A stretch of 17,580 nucleotides of DNA from CAZWEZ01 sp964632795 (lineage in GTDB: Bacteria; Pseudomonadota; Alphaproteobacteria; Rhodospirillales; 2-02-FULL-58-16): the NCBI GenBank assembly GCA_964632795.1, contig CAZWEZ010000079.1, forward strand, positions 1 through 17,580, written 5' to 3'. Positions 6,411 to 14,467 of the stretch are shown one piece after another. The notes beneath the pieces were generated by a model. That model ran no database searches. It was given only the letters and a program-made list of their open reading frames with translations, and was not told the origin of the DNA. The stretch's first letter is position 1. Each line of letters starts with the position of its first letter. The translations under genes were made by a program, and so were the position numbers.

Positions 6411-7811
6411 CTAGAAATGGATGGTCCGGCCGAAGGCGTCAAGCACCGATTCGTGCATCGTCTCCGAGAGCGTCGGATGGGGGAAGACGGTGGCCATGAG
6501 CTCGGCCTCGGTGGACTCCAGGGTGGCGGCGACGGCGAAGCCCTGGATCAGCTCGGTGACCTCGGCGCCGATCATGTGGGCGCCCAGCAACTCCCCGGTG
6601 GCGGCGTCGAACACCGTCTTGGTCAGCCCCTCGGGCTCGCCCAGGGTCAGCGCCTTGCCGTTGGCCAGGAACGGGAAGCGGCCGATCTTGACCTCGATCC
6701 CCCGCTCGGCGGCCTGCTTCTCGGTCAGGCCGAGGCTGGCGATCTGGGGGCGGCAGTAGGTGCAGGCGGGAATGCGGGCGGTGTCCAGGGGATGCACGCC
6801 GGCCACCCCGGCCATCCTGTCGACCACCATGATCCCTTCGTGGCTGGCCTTGTGGGCCAGCCAGGGGGGGCCGGTGAGGTCGCCGATGGCGTGGATTCCC
6901 GGCTCGCCGGTGGCCGCCCAGCGGTCGGTGACGAGGTGTCCCTTGTCGACCTCGACCTTGGTCCCGTCGAGGCCGATGTCCTCGACGTTGCCGGTGATGC
7001 CGACCGCCATGATGACCCGGGCCACGGTCAGTTCGCTGCTCTTGCCGTCCCGCTCGATGGTGGCGGTGACCCGGCCCCGGCCCTTCCTGAGGGCGGTGAG
7101 CGTGGCCGAGGTCAGGATATTCATCCCCTGGCCTTCGAAGGCCTTGCGGGCGAGGCCGGAGATCTCCTCGTCCTCCAGGGGCAGGACCCGGTCCAGGACC
7201 TCGACCACCGTCACCTCGGCGCCCAGGGTGCTAAAGAAGCTGGCGAACTCGATGCCGATGGCCCCGGAGCCGACGACCAGCAGCGACTCGGGCACCGCCT
7301 CGGCGACCAGCGCTTCCTTGTAGGTCCACACCAGCTTGCCGTCGGGCTCGAGCCCGGGCAGCGTCCGCGGCCGGGCGCCGGTGGCCAGGATGACGTCCCT
7401 GGCCGCCAACGCGGCGGCGGTCTTGCCGTCCTTTTCCACCACCACCTTGCCGGCCCCGTCGAGCCGTCCGTGGCCGTCGAAGACCGTCACCTTGTTCTTC
7501 TTCAAGAGCTGCCCGACGCCGGCGTTGAGCCGTCTCGCGATCGCCCGCGAGCGTTTGACCATTTTCTTAATGTCGAACTCTATCCCCTTGGCTTTCAACC
7601 CGAAATCTTCCGCGTTCCGCAGGATGTGGTAGACCTCGGCCGAGCGCAGCAGGGCCTTGGTCGGGATGCAGCCCCAGTTGAGGCAGATGCCGCCCAGGTG
7701 CTCGCGTTCGACCACCGCCGTGTTCATCCCCAACTGGGCGGCGCGGATGGCGGCCACGTAGCCGCCGGGTCCGCCGCCGACGATGATCAGGTCGAATTCG
7801 GTGTCGGCCAT
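6411..7811 (-). CDS. lpdA: Dihydrolipoyl dehydrogenase (E3)
   Basis: A 466-residue FAD flavoprotein that re-oxidises dihydrolipoamide with NAD+. The FAD-binding site is IIVGGGPGGYVAA (9-21). The redox-active disulfide is Cys43/Cys48 in GGICLNWGCIPTKA. A second dinucleotide-binding motif, VVGSGAIGIEFASF, follows in the NAD domain. The C-terminal active-site pair is His445 and Glu450 in HPTLSETMHE. The ribosome binding site GAGGA sits 7 bases before the ATG, 10 bases after the pdhC stop. Its place after pdhC suggests it is the E3 dedicated to pyruvate dehydrogenase, although it may serve other 2-oxoacid complexes. Confidence 0.96.
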   Translation of the reverse strand: MADTEFDLIIVGGGPGGYVAAIRAAQLGMNTAVVEREHLGGICLNWGCIPTKALLRSAEVYHILRNAEDFGLKAKGIEFDIKKMVKRSRAIARRLNAGVGQLLKKNKVTVFDGHGRLDGAGKVVVEKDGKTAAALAARDVILATGARPRTLPGLEPDGKLVWTYKEALVAEAVPESLLVVGSGAIGIEFASFFSTLGAEVTVVEVLDRVLPLEDEEISGLARKAFEGQGMNILTSATLTALRKGRGRVTATIERDGKSSELTVARVIMAVGITGNVEDIGLDGTKVEVDKGHLVTDRWAATGEPGIHAIGDLTGPPWLAHKASHEGIMVVDRMAGVAGVHPLDTARIPACTYCRPQIASLGLTEKQAAERGIEVKIGRFPFLANGKALTLGEPEGLTKTVFDAATGELLGAHMIGAEVTELIQGFAVAATLESTEAELMATVFPHPTLSETMHESVLDAFGRTIHF

Positions 7812-7821
7812 GGTCGAATCC

Positions 7822-9069
7822 TCACAGCAACATGGTCAGGGGGTCCTCGACGAGACCCTTGAAGGCGGCCAGGAACTCGGCGCCGATGGCGCCGTCCACC
7901 GAGCGGTGGTCCACCGACAGGGTGCACGTCATCACCGTGGCGATGGCCAGCGCGCCGTCGCTCACCACCGGCCGCCGCTCGCCGGCGCCGACCGCCAGGA
8001 TGCACGATTGCGGCGGGTTGATGATGGCGGCGAACTCCTTGATCCCGAACATCCCCAGGTTGGAGACCGTGAAGCCGCCGCCCTGGTAGTCCTCGGGCAT
8101 CAGTTTGCCCTGGTGGGCGCGGGCCGCCAGTTCCTTGGCCTCCCGGGAGATGTCGGCCAGTCCCTTGTTGTCGGCGTTGCGGATGACCGGGGTGATCAGG
8201 CCGCCCGGGGTGGCGACGGCGAGGGCAACGTCGATGTCGCGGTAGCGGCGCACGGCGTCCTCGGTCCAGGTGGCGTTGGCCGCCGGCACCTGGCGCAGGG
8301 CCAGGGCGACGGCGCGGACCACGAAGTCGTTGATCGACACTTTGTAGGCCCCCTCGCCTTGCGGCGCCTTGGCGTTGAGCTCCCGGCGCAAATCCAGCAG
8401 GGCGTCGAGCCGGCAGTCGATGGTCAGGTAAAAATGGGGGATGTCGCGCTTGGAGGCCATCAGCCGCTGGGCGATCACCTTGCGCATGGTGGTGTTGGGA
8501 ATCTCGCTATAGCCTTCCCCCGGGATCGCCTCGGGGGTGGCGGCCGGCAGCGCAATCAGGGCGCCGCCCGTGGCCGCCGCCTCGACGTCGCGCTTGACGA
8601 TCCGCCCCTTCGGTCCGCTGCCCTGGATCCGCCCCAGATCGAGCCCCGCCCTTTCGGCCAGGCGCCGGGCCAGGGGACTGGCGAACAGGCGGTGGCCCGG
8701 CGACGGCGGTTGCGGGGCCGGCGACCGCTTGGGGACCGGAGCAGCCGGTTCCGGTGAAGGCGGCGCCGGGGTCGGCGCCTGGGCCGGCGCCTGGGCCAAC
8801 GCCTCGTCGAGGGCCGAGGGGTCCTCGCCCTCCTCGAGAAGCAGGGCGATGGGGGTGTTCACCGGAATCCCCTCGCTGCCCGCCGCGACCAGCAGCCTGG
8901 CCAGGACGCCTTCCTCGACCGCCTCCAGTTCCATGGTCGCCTTGTCGGTCTCGATCTCGGCGATGACGTCGCCGCCGGCCACTACCTCGCCTTCCCTCTT
9001 GAGCCACTTGGCGAGCTTGCCCTCGGTCATGGTCGGCGACAACGCCGGCATCAGGATCTGGATCGGCAT
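7822..9069 (-). CDS. pdhC: Pyruvate dehydrogenase E2, dihydrolipoyl acetyltransferase
   Basis: A 415-residue E2 core protein. One lipoyl domain spans about 1-80 with Lys43 in ETDKATME. An Ala/Pro-rich flexible linker covers about 90-125. The peripheral-subunit binding domain is at about 127-163 (LFASPLARRLAER to GRIVKRDV). The acyltransferase domain runs from about 185 to the end, with His388 and Asp392 in DHRSVDG. It transfers acetyl from lipoyl to CoA and forms the core that holds E1 and E3. The start has AGGAG 9 bases upstream, 22 bases after pdhB. The first 148 bases are about 92% identical to the start of pdhB (counted by eye), suggesting a shared or gene-converted lipoyl domain. Confidence 0.96.
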   Translation of the reverse strand: MPIQILMPALSPTMTEGKLAKWLKREGEVVAGGDVIAEIETDKATMELEAVEEGVLARLLVAAGSEGIPVNTPIALLLEEGEDPSALDEALAQAPAQAPTPAPPSPEPAAPVPKRSPAPQPPSPGHRLFASPLARRLAERAGLDLGRIQGSGPKGRIVKRDVEAAATGGALIALPAATPEAIPGEGYSEIPNTTMRKVIAQRLMASKRDIPHFYLTIDCRLDALLDLRRELNAKAPQGEGAYKVSINDFVVRAVALALRQVPAANATWTEDAVRRYRDIDVALAVATPGGLITPVIRNADNKGLADISREAKELAARAHQGKLMPEDYQGGGFTVSNLGMFGIKEFAAIINPPQSCILAVGAGERRPVVSDGALAIATVMTCTLSVDHRSVDGAIGAEFLAAFKGLVEDPLTMLL

Positions 9070-9091
9070 CTCCAGCGGCTCCTAGTGGCCT

Positions 9092-10399
9092 CTAGCGATA
9101 ACACACGGCCCTGGCCGCCGCCGCGACGGCGGCCGGCTGGGGGGTGGCCAGGTTTTCCAGGTTGGCGGCGTAGGGCATGGGCACGTCCGCGCCGGTGACG
9201 CGGGCGACCGGGGCGTCCAGGTGGTCGAAGGCCTCCTCCATCATGCGGGCCGCGATCTCGGCGCCGATGCCGGCCATCGGCCACCCTTCCTCGACGCATA
9301 CCAACCGGTTGGTTTTTTCCAACGAACGGACGATGGCGGCGCTGTCCAGGGGGCGCAGGGAGCGCAGGTTGACGACCTCCGCCGCGATCCCCTCGGCGGC
9401 CAGCAGGTCGGCCGCCTCCAGCGCCACCCGGACCATCAGCGAGAAGGCGGTGATGGTGACGTCGCCGCCGGACCGTTCGATCCGCGCCTCGCCGATGGGG
9501 ATGGTGAGGTCGTCGCCGTCGGGAACCGGGAAGCTGTGGCCGTAGAGAATCTCGTTCTCCAGGAACACCACCGGGTTGGGGTCGCGGATCGCCGACTTGA
9601 GGAGCCCCTTGGCGTCGGCCGCCGAATAGGGCGCCACCACCTTGAGCCCCGGACAGTGGGCGTACCAGCTGGCGAAGCACTGGGAATGCTGGGCGGCGAC
9701 CCGGGCGGCGGCGCCGTTGGGGCCGCGGAAGACGATCGGGCAGTTCATCTGGCCGCCCGACATGTAGAGGGTCTTGGCCGCCGAGTTGATCACCTGGTCG
9801 ATGGCCTGCATGGAGAAATTGAAGGTCATAAACTCGACGATCGGCCTCAGGCCGGCGAAGGCGGCGCCGATGGCGAGCCCGGCGAAGCCGTTCTCGGTGA
9901 TCGGGGTGTCGACCACCCGCCCGGGGCCGAACTCCTCGAGCAGTCCCTGGCTGATCTTGTAGGCGCCCTGGTACTGGCCCACCTCCTCGCCGATCAGGAA
10001 CACGGTGTCGTCGCGGCGCATCTCCTCGGCCATGGCGTCGCCCAACGCCTGGCGCACGGTGACCTCCCGCGTCCCGGCCTCGACCTCCTTTGCGGCCGGG
10101 GCGGCGGCGGGTTCGGGAATCTTGACCGGCGCCCGGTCGAGGGACGAGGCGTCCTCGCCGTCGGTGAGGATGGTGGCGATGGGGGTGTTGACGGCGATCC
10201 CCTCGGTCCCCGCGGCGACCAGCAGCCTGGCCAGCACGCCGTCGTCGGCGACCTCCAGTTCCATGGTCGCCTTGTCGGTCTCGATCTCGGCGATGGCGTC
10301 GCCGCTTCGCACCGCCTCGCCTTCCCCCTTGAGCCACTTGGCGAGCTTGCCCTCGGTCATGGTCGGGGACAGCGCCGGCATCAGGACCTGGATCGCCAT
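9092..10399 (-). CDS. pdhB: Pyruvate dehydrogenase E1 beta with N-terminal lipoyl domain
   Basis: A 435-residue E1 beta subunit. Residues 1-80 are a lipoyl domain with Lys43 in ETDKATME, joined by an Ala/Pro/Glu linker to the transketolase-like E1-beta body from about residue 110 (TREVTVRQALGDAM). Typical E1-beta blocks follow: FLIGEEVGQYQGAYKIS, DTPITENGFAGLAIGAA and VFLENEILYG. The extra lipoyl domain is a known feature of alphaproteobacterial PDH; classical E1 beta is about 325 residues. It begins 1 base after the pdhA stop with GGAGG 6 bases before the ATG, so the E1 subunits are translationally coupled. The first 148 bases closely match those of pdhC. Confidence 0.96.
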   Translation of the reverse strand: MAIQVLMPALSPTMTEGKLAKWLKGEGEAVRSGDAIAEIETDKATMELEVADDGVLARLLVAAGTEGIAVNTPIATILTDGEDASSLDRAPVKIPEPAAAPAAKEVEAGTREVTVRQALGDAMAEEMRRDDTVFLIGEEVGQYQGAYKISQGLLEEFGPGRVVDTPITENGFAGLAIGAAFAGLRPIVEFMTFNFSMQAIDQVINSAAKTLYMSGGQMNCPIVFRGPNGAAARVAAQHSQCFASWYAHCPGLKVVAPYSAADAKGLLKSAIRDPNPVVFLENEILYGHSFPVPDGDDLTIPIGEARIERSGGDVTITAFSLMVRVALEAADLLAAEGIAAEVVNLRSLRPLDSAAIVRSLEKTNRLVCVEEGWPMAGIGAEIAARMMEEAFDHLDAPVARVTGADVPMPYAANLENLATPQPAAVAAAARAVCYR

Positions 10400-10400
10400 C

Positions 10401-11420
10401 TCAGGCCTCCACCAGGACGTCGGTGTGGAGCTCGTCCGGGTCCGCTTCCGGGCTCTGGCGGGCGAACTCGGCGGCCTCGTTGACCACCGTCTTAAGCTCG
10501 CGGTCGATCTCCTTGAGTCCCTCCTCGTCGATCGCCTTGCCCGTCAGCAGACGCTTGCGCAGGTTGTCGATGGGGTCGTTTTGGGAACGGACCTTGCTCA
10601 CTTCCTCCTTGGAGCGGTACTTGGCCGGGTCGGACATGGAATGGCCGCGGTAGCGGTAGGTCTCCATCTCCAGCACGAAGGGGCCCTTGCCGGCCCGGCA
10701 GTGGGCCGTCGCCTCGAGGCCGGCGGCGTGGACCTCGATCGCGTCCATGCCGTCGACCTCGAGGCCGGGGATGTCGTAGGCCTCGCCGCGGCGGTACAAC
10801 TCGGCCGACGCCGAGGCGCGCTCGACCGAGGTCCCCATGCCGTACTTGTTGTTCTCGATGACGTAGACCACCGGCAGCTTCCACAGGCTGGCCATGTTGA
10901 AGGACTCGTAGACCTGTCCCTGGTTGACTGCGCCGTCGCCGAAATAGGCGTGACAGACGCCGCCGTCGCCCCGGTACTTGTGGGCGAAGGCGAGCCCGGT
11001 GCCGATCGGCACCTGGGCGGCGACGATGCCGTGGCCGCCGTAGAAGTTGGCCTGGCGGCTGAACATGTGCATGGAGCCGCCCTTGCCCTTGGAATAGCCG
11101 TCCCGGCGCCCGGTCAGCTCGGCCATCACCCGCCTGGGATCCATGTCCGAGGCCAGCATGTGGCCGTGGTCGCGGTAGCTGGTGACCATGGTGTCGCCCT
11201 CGGCGGCGGCCGCCCGCATGCCCACCACCACCGCCTCCTGGCCGATGTAGAGGTGGCAGAAGCCGGCGATCAGGCCCATCCCGTAAAGCTGGCCGGCCTT
11301 CTCCTCGAAACGCCGGATGAGCAGCATCCGACGGTAGAAGTCGAGCCATCGCTCGGCATCGGCCGCCGGCGCGGCGCGGCGCTTCTTGCGGGGAGTTTTG
11401 CGTTTTACGGGTTTTTCCAT
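10401..11420 (-). CDS. pdhA: Pyruvate dehydrogenase E1 alpha
   Basis: A 339-residue ThDP-dependent E1 alpha subunit that decarboxylates pyruvate together with PdhB. The ThDP/Mg motif starts GDGAVNQG (161-168) and ends near IENNKYGMGT (188-197). The loop YRYRGHSMSDP (256-266) corresponds to the region regulated by phosphorylation in mitochondrial homologues. The N-terminus is strongly basic (MEKPVKRKTPRKKRR) and likely disordered. I chose the ATG at 11420, which has GGAAGA about 4 bases upstream; an extension to 11510 would add 30 residues without family support and cross the promoter-like region. It heads pdhA-pdhB-pdhC-lpdA-lipA-coq10 type. Confidence 0.96.
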   Translation of the reverse strand: MEKPVKRKTPRKKRRAAPAADAERWLDFYRRMLLIRRFEEKAGQLYGMGLIAGFCHLYIGQEAVVVGMRAAAAEGDTMVTSYRDHGHMLASDMDPRRVMAELTGRRDGYSKGKGGSMHMFSRQANFYGGHGIVAAQVPIGTGLAFAHKYRGDGGVCHAYFGDGAVNQGQVYESFNMASLWKLPVVYVIENNKYGMGTSVERASASAELYRRGEAYDIPGLEVDGMDAIEVHAAGLEATAHCRAGKGPFVLEMETYRYRGHSMSDPAKYRSKEEVSKVRSQNDPIDNLRKRLLTGKAIDEEGLKEIDRELKTVVNEAAEFARQSPEADPDELHTDVLVEA

Positions 11421-11444
11421 CGGTCTTCCGCTGCAAACAGTCCA

Positions 11445-11473
11445 CAGGTAATGCCTAAGGCCCGCCTTTGCAA
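11445..11473 (-). promoter_or_regulatory. Candidate sigma-70-type promoter for pdhA
   Basis: On the minus strand TTGCAA (11468-11473) is followed after exactly 17 bases by TACCTG (11445-11450), ending 24 bases before the pdhA ATG. Match to consensus is moderate. The -35 box lies within the loop of an inverted repeat, CCCGCC (11461-11466) with GGCGGG (11477-11482). That repeat could be an operator over the promoter or the terminator stem of ftsB. Confidence 0.3.
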
Positions 11474-11519
11474 GCCGGCGGGAACCCGAACCCCTTGTTC
11501 GCAAAAGCAAAATATGCTG

Positions 11520-11837
11520 CTAGGGCTTGGCGGTGATGATCACGATGTCGTCGGGATAGCCGTAGTTGAGCATCAGCCGGGCGCGTTCCTCCAGCATGTC
11601 GGGATCGAGGCTGGCCGGGTTCAACAGGCGGACCCGCCGTTCGAGGATGCGGCGGCGCTCGGCGGTCTCGGCCGACACCCCGCGCGCCGCCTCGATCCGC
11701 TGGTCGAGGCGGCGCCAGGCGTTGAGGCTCCGCTCGCCGTGGATCGCGTGATAGGCGAAGTATCCGACCGCGCTGATAGCCAGGACGGGCCCCACGACAT
11801 GGCGGGCGCGGGAACGGATTTCCGAGATCAGACCCAT
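11520..11837 (-). CDS. ftsB: FtsB/DivIC-type septum formation initiator protein
   Basis: A 105-residue bitopic inner-membrane protein of the FtsB/DivIC family, which bridges FtsL and FtsQ in the divisome. A basic N-terminus (IRSRAR) precedes a membrane segment at about 13-31. The periplasmic part, about 36-90, is a heptad-rich coiled coil followed by LNYGYPDDIVII, like the conserved end of the family. It lies between the enolase and PDH genes, the usual alphaproteobacterial location. No clear ribosome binding site precedes the ATG. Instead a perfect palindrome CGTGGAACCACG (11843-11854) occupies the bases where one would be expected, so initiation may be unusual or regulated. The family call is good; the exact symbol rests on position. 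Confidence 0.85.
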   Translation of the reverse strand: MGLISEIRSRARHVVGPVLAISAVGYFAYHAIHGERSLNAWRRLDQRIEAARGVSAETAERRRILERRVRLLNPASLDPDMLEERARLMLNYGYPDDIVIITAKP

Positions 11838-11927
11838 AGTACCGTGGAACCACGCTTATTGTTGGTCTTAACGAAATCCACAGTCCCAACCCGCGGCGAT
11901 TATGGGGCGGAGAAAGTTAACGGAACG

Positions 11928-13117
11928 TTACTCCCCCCTCGGCCTCCACTCCCGCGCCAGCCGCTGGGCCTCTTCGATCTGGGAGGGGGTCATCATGGTG
12001 GTAACGAGGTCGCGAAGCTTGACCGCCTTGTCGCGTTCTGAAGCCAAAAAGCGGGATGCAGCGAGGTTTAGCCACATGTGTGCTTGCACGTAATCCTGCG
12101 GCACGCCCTGGCCGGAGTGATACATGACGCCGAGGTTGTACTGGGCCCCACCGACGCCCTGCTCGGCGGCCTTGCGATACCACCACGCCGCCTCTGCGTA
12201 GTTCTGGGACAAGCCATGGCCTTCGTAGTACATGAAGCCTAGGTTGATCTGGGCCTCGGCGACACCCTGATCGGCGGCCTGGCGAAACCACCGCACGGCC
12301 TCGTCGTGGTCCTGCGGCATGCCCTGGCCGGAGTGATACATGACGCCGAGGTTGTGCTGGGCCCCGGCGACGCCCTGCGCGGCGGCTTTGCGATACCAGC
12401 GCGCCGCCTCGGCGTTATCCTGCGGCACGCCCTGGCCGTTGTCGTACATAACTCCGAGGGTGTACTGGGCCTTGGCGACGCCCTGCTCGGCGGCTTTGCG
12501 ATACCAGCGCGCCGCTTCGGCGTTATCCTGCGGCACGCCCTGGCCGTTGTCGTACATGACGCCGAGGTTGTGCTGGGCCCCGGCGACGCCCTGCTCGGCG
12601 GCTTTGCGATACCAGCGCGCCGCCTCGGCGTAATCCTGCGNNNNNNNNNNNNNNNNNNNNNNNNNNNNNNNNNNNNNNNNNNNNNNNNNNNNNNNNNNNN
12701 NNNNNNNNNNNNNNNNNNNNNNNNNNNNNNNNNNNNNNNNGCCCCGGCGACGCCCTGCTCGGCGGCTTTGCGATACCAGCGCGCCGCCTCGGCGTTATCC
12801 TGCGGCACGCCCTTGCCATTGTCGTACATGACGCCGAGGTTGTGCTGGGCCCCGGCAACGCCCTGCTCGGCGGCTTTGCGATACCAGCGCGCCGCCTCGG
12901 CGTAATCCTGCGGCACGCCCTGGCCGTTGTCGTACATAACTCCGAGGGTGTACTGGGCCTCGGCGACGCCCTGCTCGGCTAGCAGCTTGAACTCGCGGAG
13001 CGCCGTCGTGTAGTCGCCCCGATTATAGGCCACCAAGCCCCCATCGAACCCAGCCAGGGCAGGAGCGGCGAGGCACATCACCAACCCGACCAGCGCCGCC
13101 GCGAGTGATCTTCTCAT
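11928..13117 (-). CDS. Secreted Sel1-repeat protein, interrupted by an assembly gap
   Basis: Starts with a signal peptide (RRSLAAALVGLVMCLAAPALA, cleavage expected after residue 22), so it is probably periplasmic or secreted. A short helical region is followed by a run of 36-residue Sel1-like repeats from residue 47, with the unit AEQGVAGAQHNLGVMYDNGQ then GVPQDNAEAARWYRKA. A 43-residue C-terminal tail rich in charged helix ends the protein. Sel1 repeats form TPR-like solenoids that bind proteins; the partner is unknown. The reading frame appears to shift at 12641-12740 only because the 100 Ns are a placeholder. With a gap of 44 bases the frame is restored and the protein is 377 residues with eight repeats. 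A run of Gs close to the start (AGGGGGGG) may act as ribosome binding site. Confidence 0.85.
12060..12979 (-). repeat. Tandem 108-bp Sel1-coding repeats
   Basis: Near-identical 108-bp units encode 36-residue Sel1 repeats. Several units adjacent to the gap differ at only a few bases, alternating versions such as AQYTLGVMYDNGQ and AQHNLGVMYDNGQ, and QDYAEAA and QDNAEAA. The last three units (low-coordinate end) are more diverged. With a true gap of 44 bases the span is 864 bases, exactly eight units; extra whole units may be hidden in the gap. High nucleotide identity points to recent expansion by unequal recombination. Confidence 0.9.
12641..12740. other. Assembly gap of 100 Ns
   Basis: Exactly 100 unknown bases inside the Sel1 repeats, which is a conventional placeholder length. 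Aligning the flanks to the repeat unit shows that 44 bases, or 44 plus a multiple of 108, are missing. This also restores the reading frame. Confidence 0.98.
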
Positions 13118-13151
13118 TGCGCACCCCCCCTGGACGGAGATGATAGCGCAA

Positions 13152-13165
13152 CCCGCCGTCGCGGG
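13152..13165 (-). terminator. Possible eno terminator hairpin
   Basis: CCCGC (13152-13156) and GCGGG (13161-13165) make a perfect 5-bp GC stem with a 4-base loop, 13 bases past the eno stop on the minus strand. Only TT follows the stem, so it is a weak intrinsic terminator candidate. It lies upstream of the Sel1 gene, where any Sel1 promoter would also be. Confidence 0.35.
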
Positions 13166-13177
13166 GGTAGGGGGTCG

Positions 13178-14467
13178 TCAGCCCCCCAGGGGGTGGCGCA
13201 GGATGGTGCTCCCGGCGTAGTGACCGGCGTCGCCCAGTTCCTCCTCGATGCGGATCAACTGGTTGTACTTGGCCAGGCGGTCGGTGCGCGACATGGATCC
13301 GGTCTTGATCTGTCCGCTGTTGGTGGCCACCGCGAAGTCGGCGATGGTGGCGTCCTCGGTTTCGCCCGAACGGTGCGAGATGATCGCCGTGTAGCCCGCC
13401 TTGTGGGCCATCTCGACGGCCTCCAGGGTCTCGGTGAGGGTGCCGATCTGGTTGAGCTTGATCAGGATCGAGTTGGCGACGCCCTTCCTAATGCCGTCTT
13501 CCAGGCGGCTCGGGTTGGTGACGAACAGGTCGTCGCCGACGATCTGGATCCGCTCGCCGAGGGCCTCGGTCATCGCCTTCCAGCCGTCCCAGTCGTCCTC
13601 GGCGTGGCCGTCCTCGATCGAGAAGATGGGATAGCGCGCCACCAGGTCCTGGTAGTAGGCGGCCATCTCCGCCCCGTCCAGGGTCCTGCCCTCGCCCTCC
13701 AGGACGTATTTGCCGTCCTTGAAGAACTCGCTGGAGGCCGGGTCCAGGGCCAGCACCATGTCGCCGCCCGGCCGGTAGCCGGCGGCCTCGATCGCCGTCA
13801 TGATGAAGCCCAGGGCCTCGTCGGCGCCGGCCAGGTTGGGCGCGAAACCGCCCTCGTCGCCGACGTTGGTGTTGTGGCCGGCGGCGGCCAGCGCCTTTTT
13901 CAGGGCCTGGAACACCTCGGCCCCCATGCGCACCCCCTCGGCGATGGTGCCGGCGCCCACCGGGACGATCATGAACTCCTGGATGTCGATCGGGTTGTCG
14001 GCGTGCTTGCCGCCGTTGATGACGTTCATCATCGGCACCGGCAGGGTCCGCGCCGAGGTGCCGCCGATGTAGCGGTACAGCGGCAACCCCGATTCCTCGG
14101 CGGCGGCCTTGGCGACGGCCAGGCTGACCCCGAGGATGGCGTTGGCCCCGAAGCGGGACTTGTTGAGGGTGCCGTCGAGGTCGATCATGGTGCGGTCGAT
14201 GCGTACTTGGTCCTCGGCGTCCATCCCCGACAGGGCGTCGAAGATCTCGCCGTCGACCGCCATGCAGGCGTTGAGCACGCCCTTGCCGGCGTACCGGGCG
14301 TCGTCGCCGTCACGCAGCTCGACCGCCTCGTGGGCCCCGGTCGAGGCCCCCGAGGGTACCCCGGCCCGGCCCGCTGCGCCGCTCTCCAGGGTGACGTCCA
14401 CCTCGACGGTGGGGGTGCCGCGGGAATCGAGGATCTCGCGGGCGTGGATGTCGATGATGGCGCTCAT
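13178..14467 (-). CDS. eno: Enolase
   Basis: A 429-residue phosphopyruvate hydratase that interconverts 2-phosphoglycerate and phosphoenolpyruvate in glycolysis. The sequence is full length, from SAIIDIHAREILDSRGTPTVE to ILRHPLGG. Family landmarks include GVPSGASTGAHEA, NVGDEGGFAPNL, the metal-binding SIEDGHAEDDWDGW, LIKLNQIGTLTET with the catalytic lysine, and SHRSGETEDATIADFAV. The ATG overlaps the kdsA TGA as ATGA, so it is translationally coupled to kdsA. This is its conserved neighbourhood in alphaproteobacteria; PEP made here is a substrate of KdsA. Confidence 0.98.
   Translation of the reverse strand: MSAIIDIHAREILDSRGTPTVEVDVTLESGAAGRAGVPSGASTGAHEAVELRDGDDARYAGKGVLNACMAVDGEIFDALSGMDAEDQVRIDRTMIDLDGTLNKSRFGANAILGVSLAVAKAAAEESGLPLYRYIGGTSARTLPVPMMNVINGGKHADNPIDIQEFMIVPVGAGTIAEGVRMGAEVFQALKKALAAAGHNTNVGDEGGFAPNLAGADEALGFIMTAIEAAGYRPGGDMVLALDPASSEFFKDGKYVLEGEGRTLDGAEMAAYYQDLVARYPIFSIEDGHAEDDWDGWKAMTEALGERIQIVGDDLFVTNPSRLEDGIRKGVANSILIKLNQIGTLTETLEAVEMAHKAGYTAIISHRSGETEDATIADFAVATNSGQIKTGSMSRTDRLAKYNQLIRIEEELGDAGHYAGSTILRHPLGG

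Noticed and set aside
5553..7862. 769-codon plus-strand frame opposite lipA and lpdA
   Set aside because: Antisense shadow of two well-recognised genes; composition and lack of family motifs fit GC-rich off-frame reading.
11917..11931. CtrA-binding site (TTAA-N7-TTAA) upstream of ftsB
   Set aside because: The sequence is TTAA-N7-TTAC, missing one base, about 80 bases from the start, and a single near-match in this length is weak evidence.
10005..12041. 678-codon plus-strand frame opposite pdhB, pdhA and ftsB
   Set aside because: Antisense shadow; it passes through known genes and both intergenic gaps with no domain pattern.
12239..12640. Apparent frameshift or pseudogene in the Sel1 protein
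   Set aside because: The frame change occurs exactly at the 100-N placeholder and disappears when the gap is set to 44 bases.
12060..12979. CRISPR-like array
   Set aside because: The regular repeats are 108 bp, coding, and without spacers; they encode Sel1 solenoid units.
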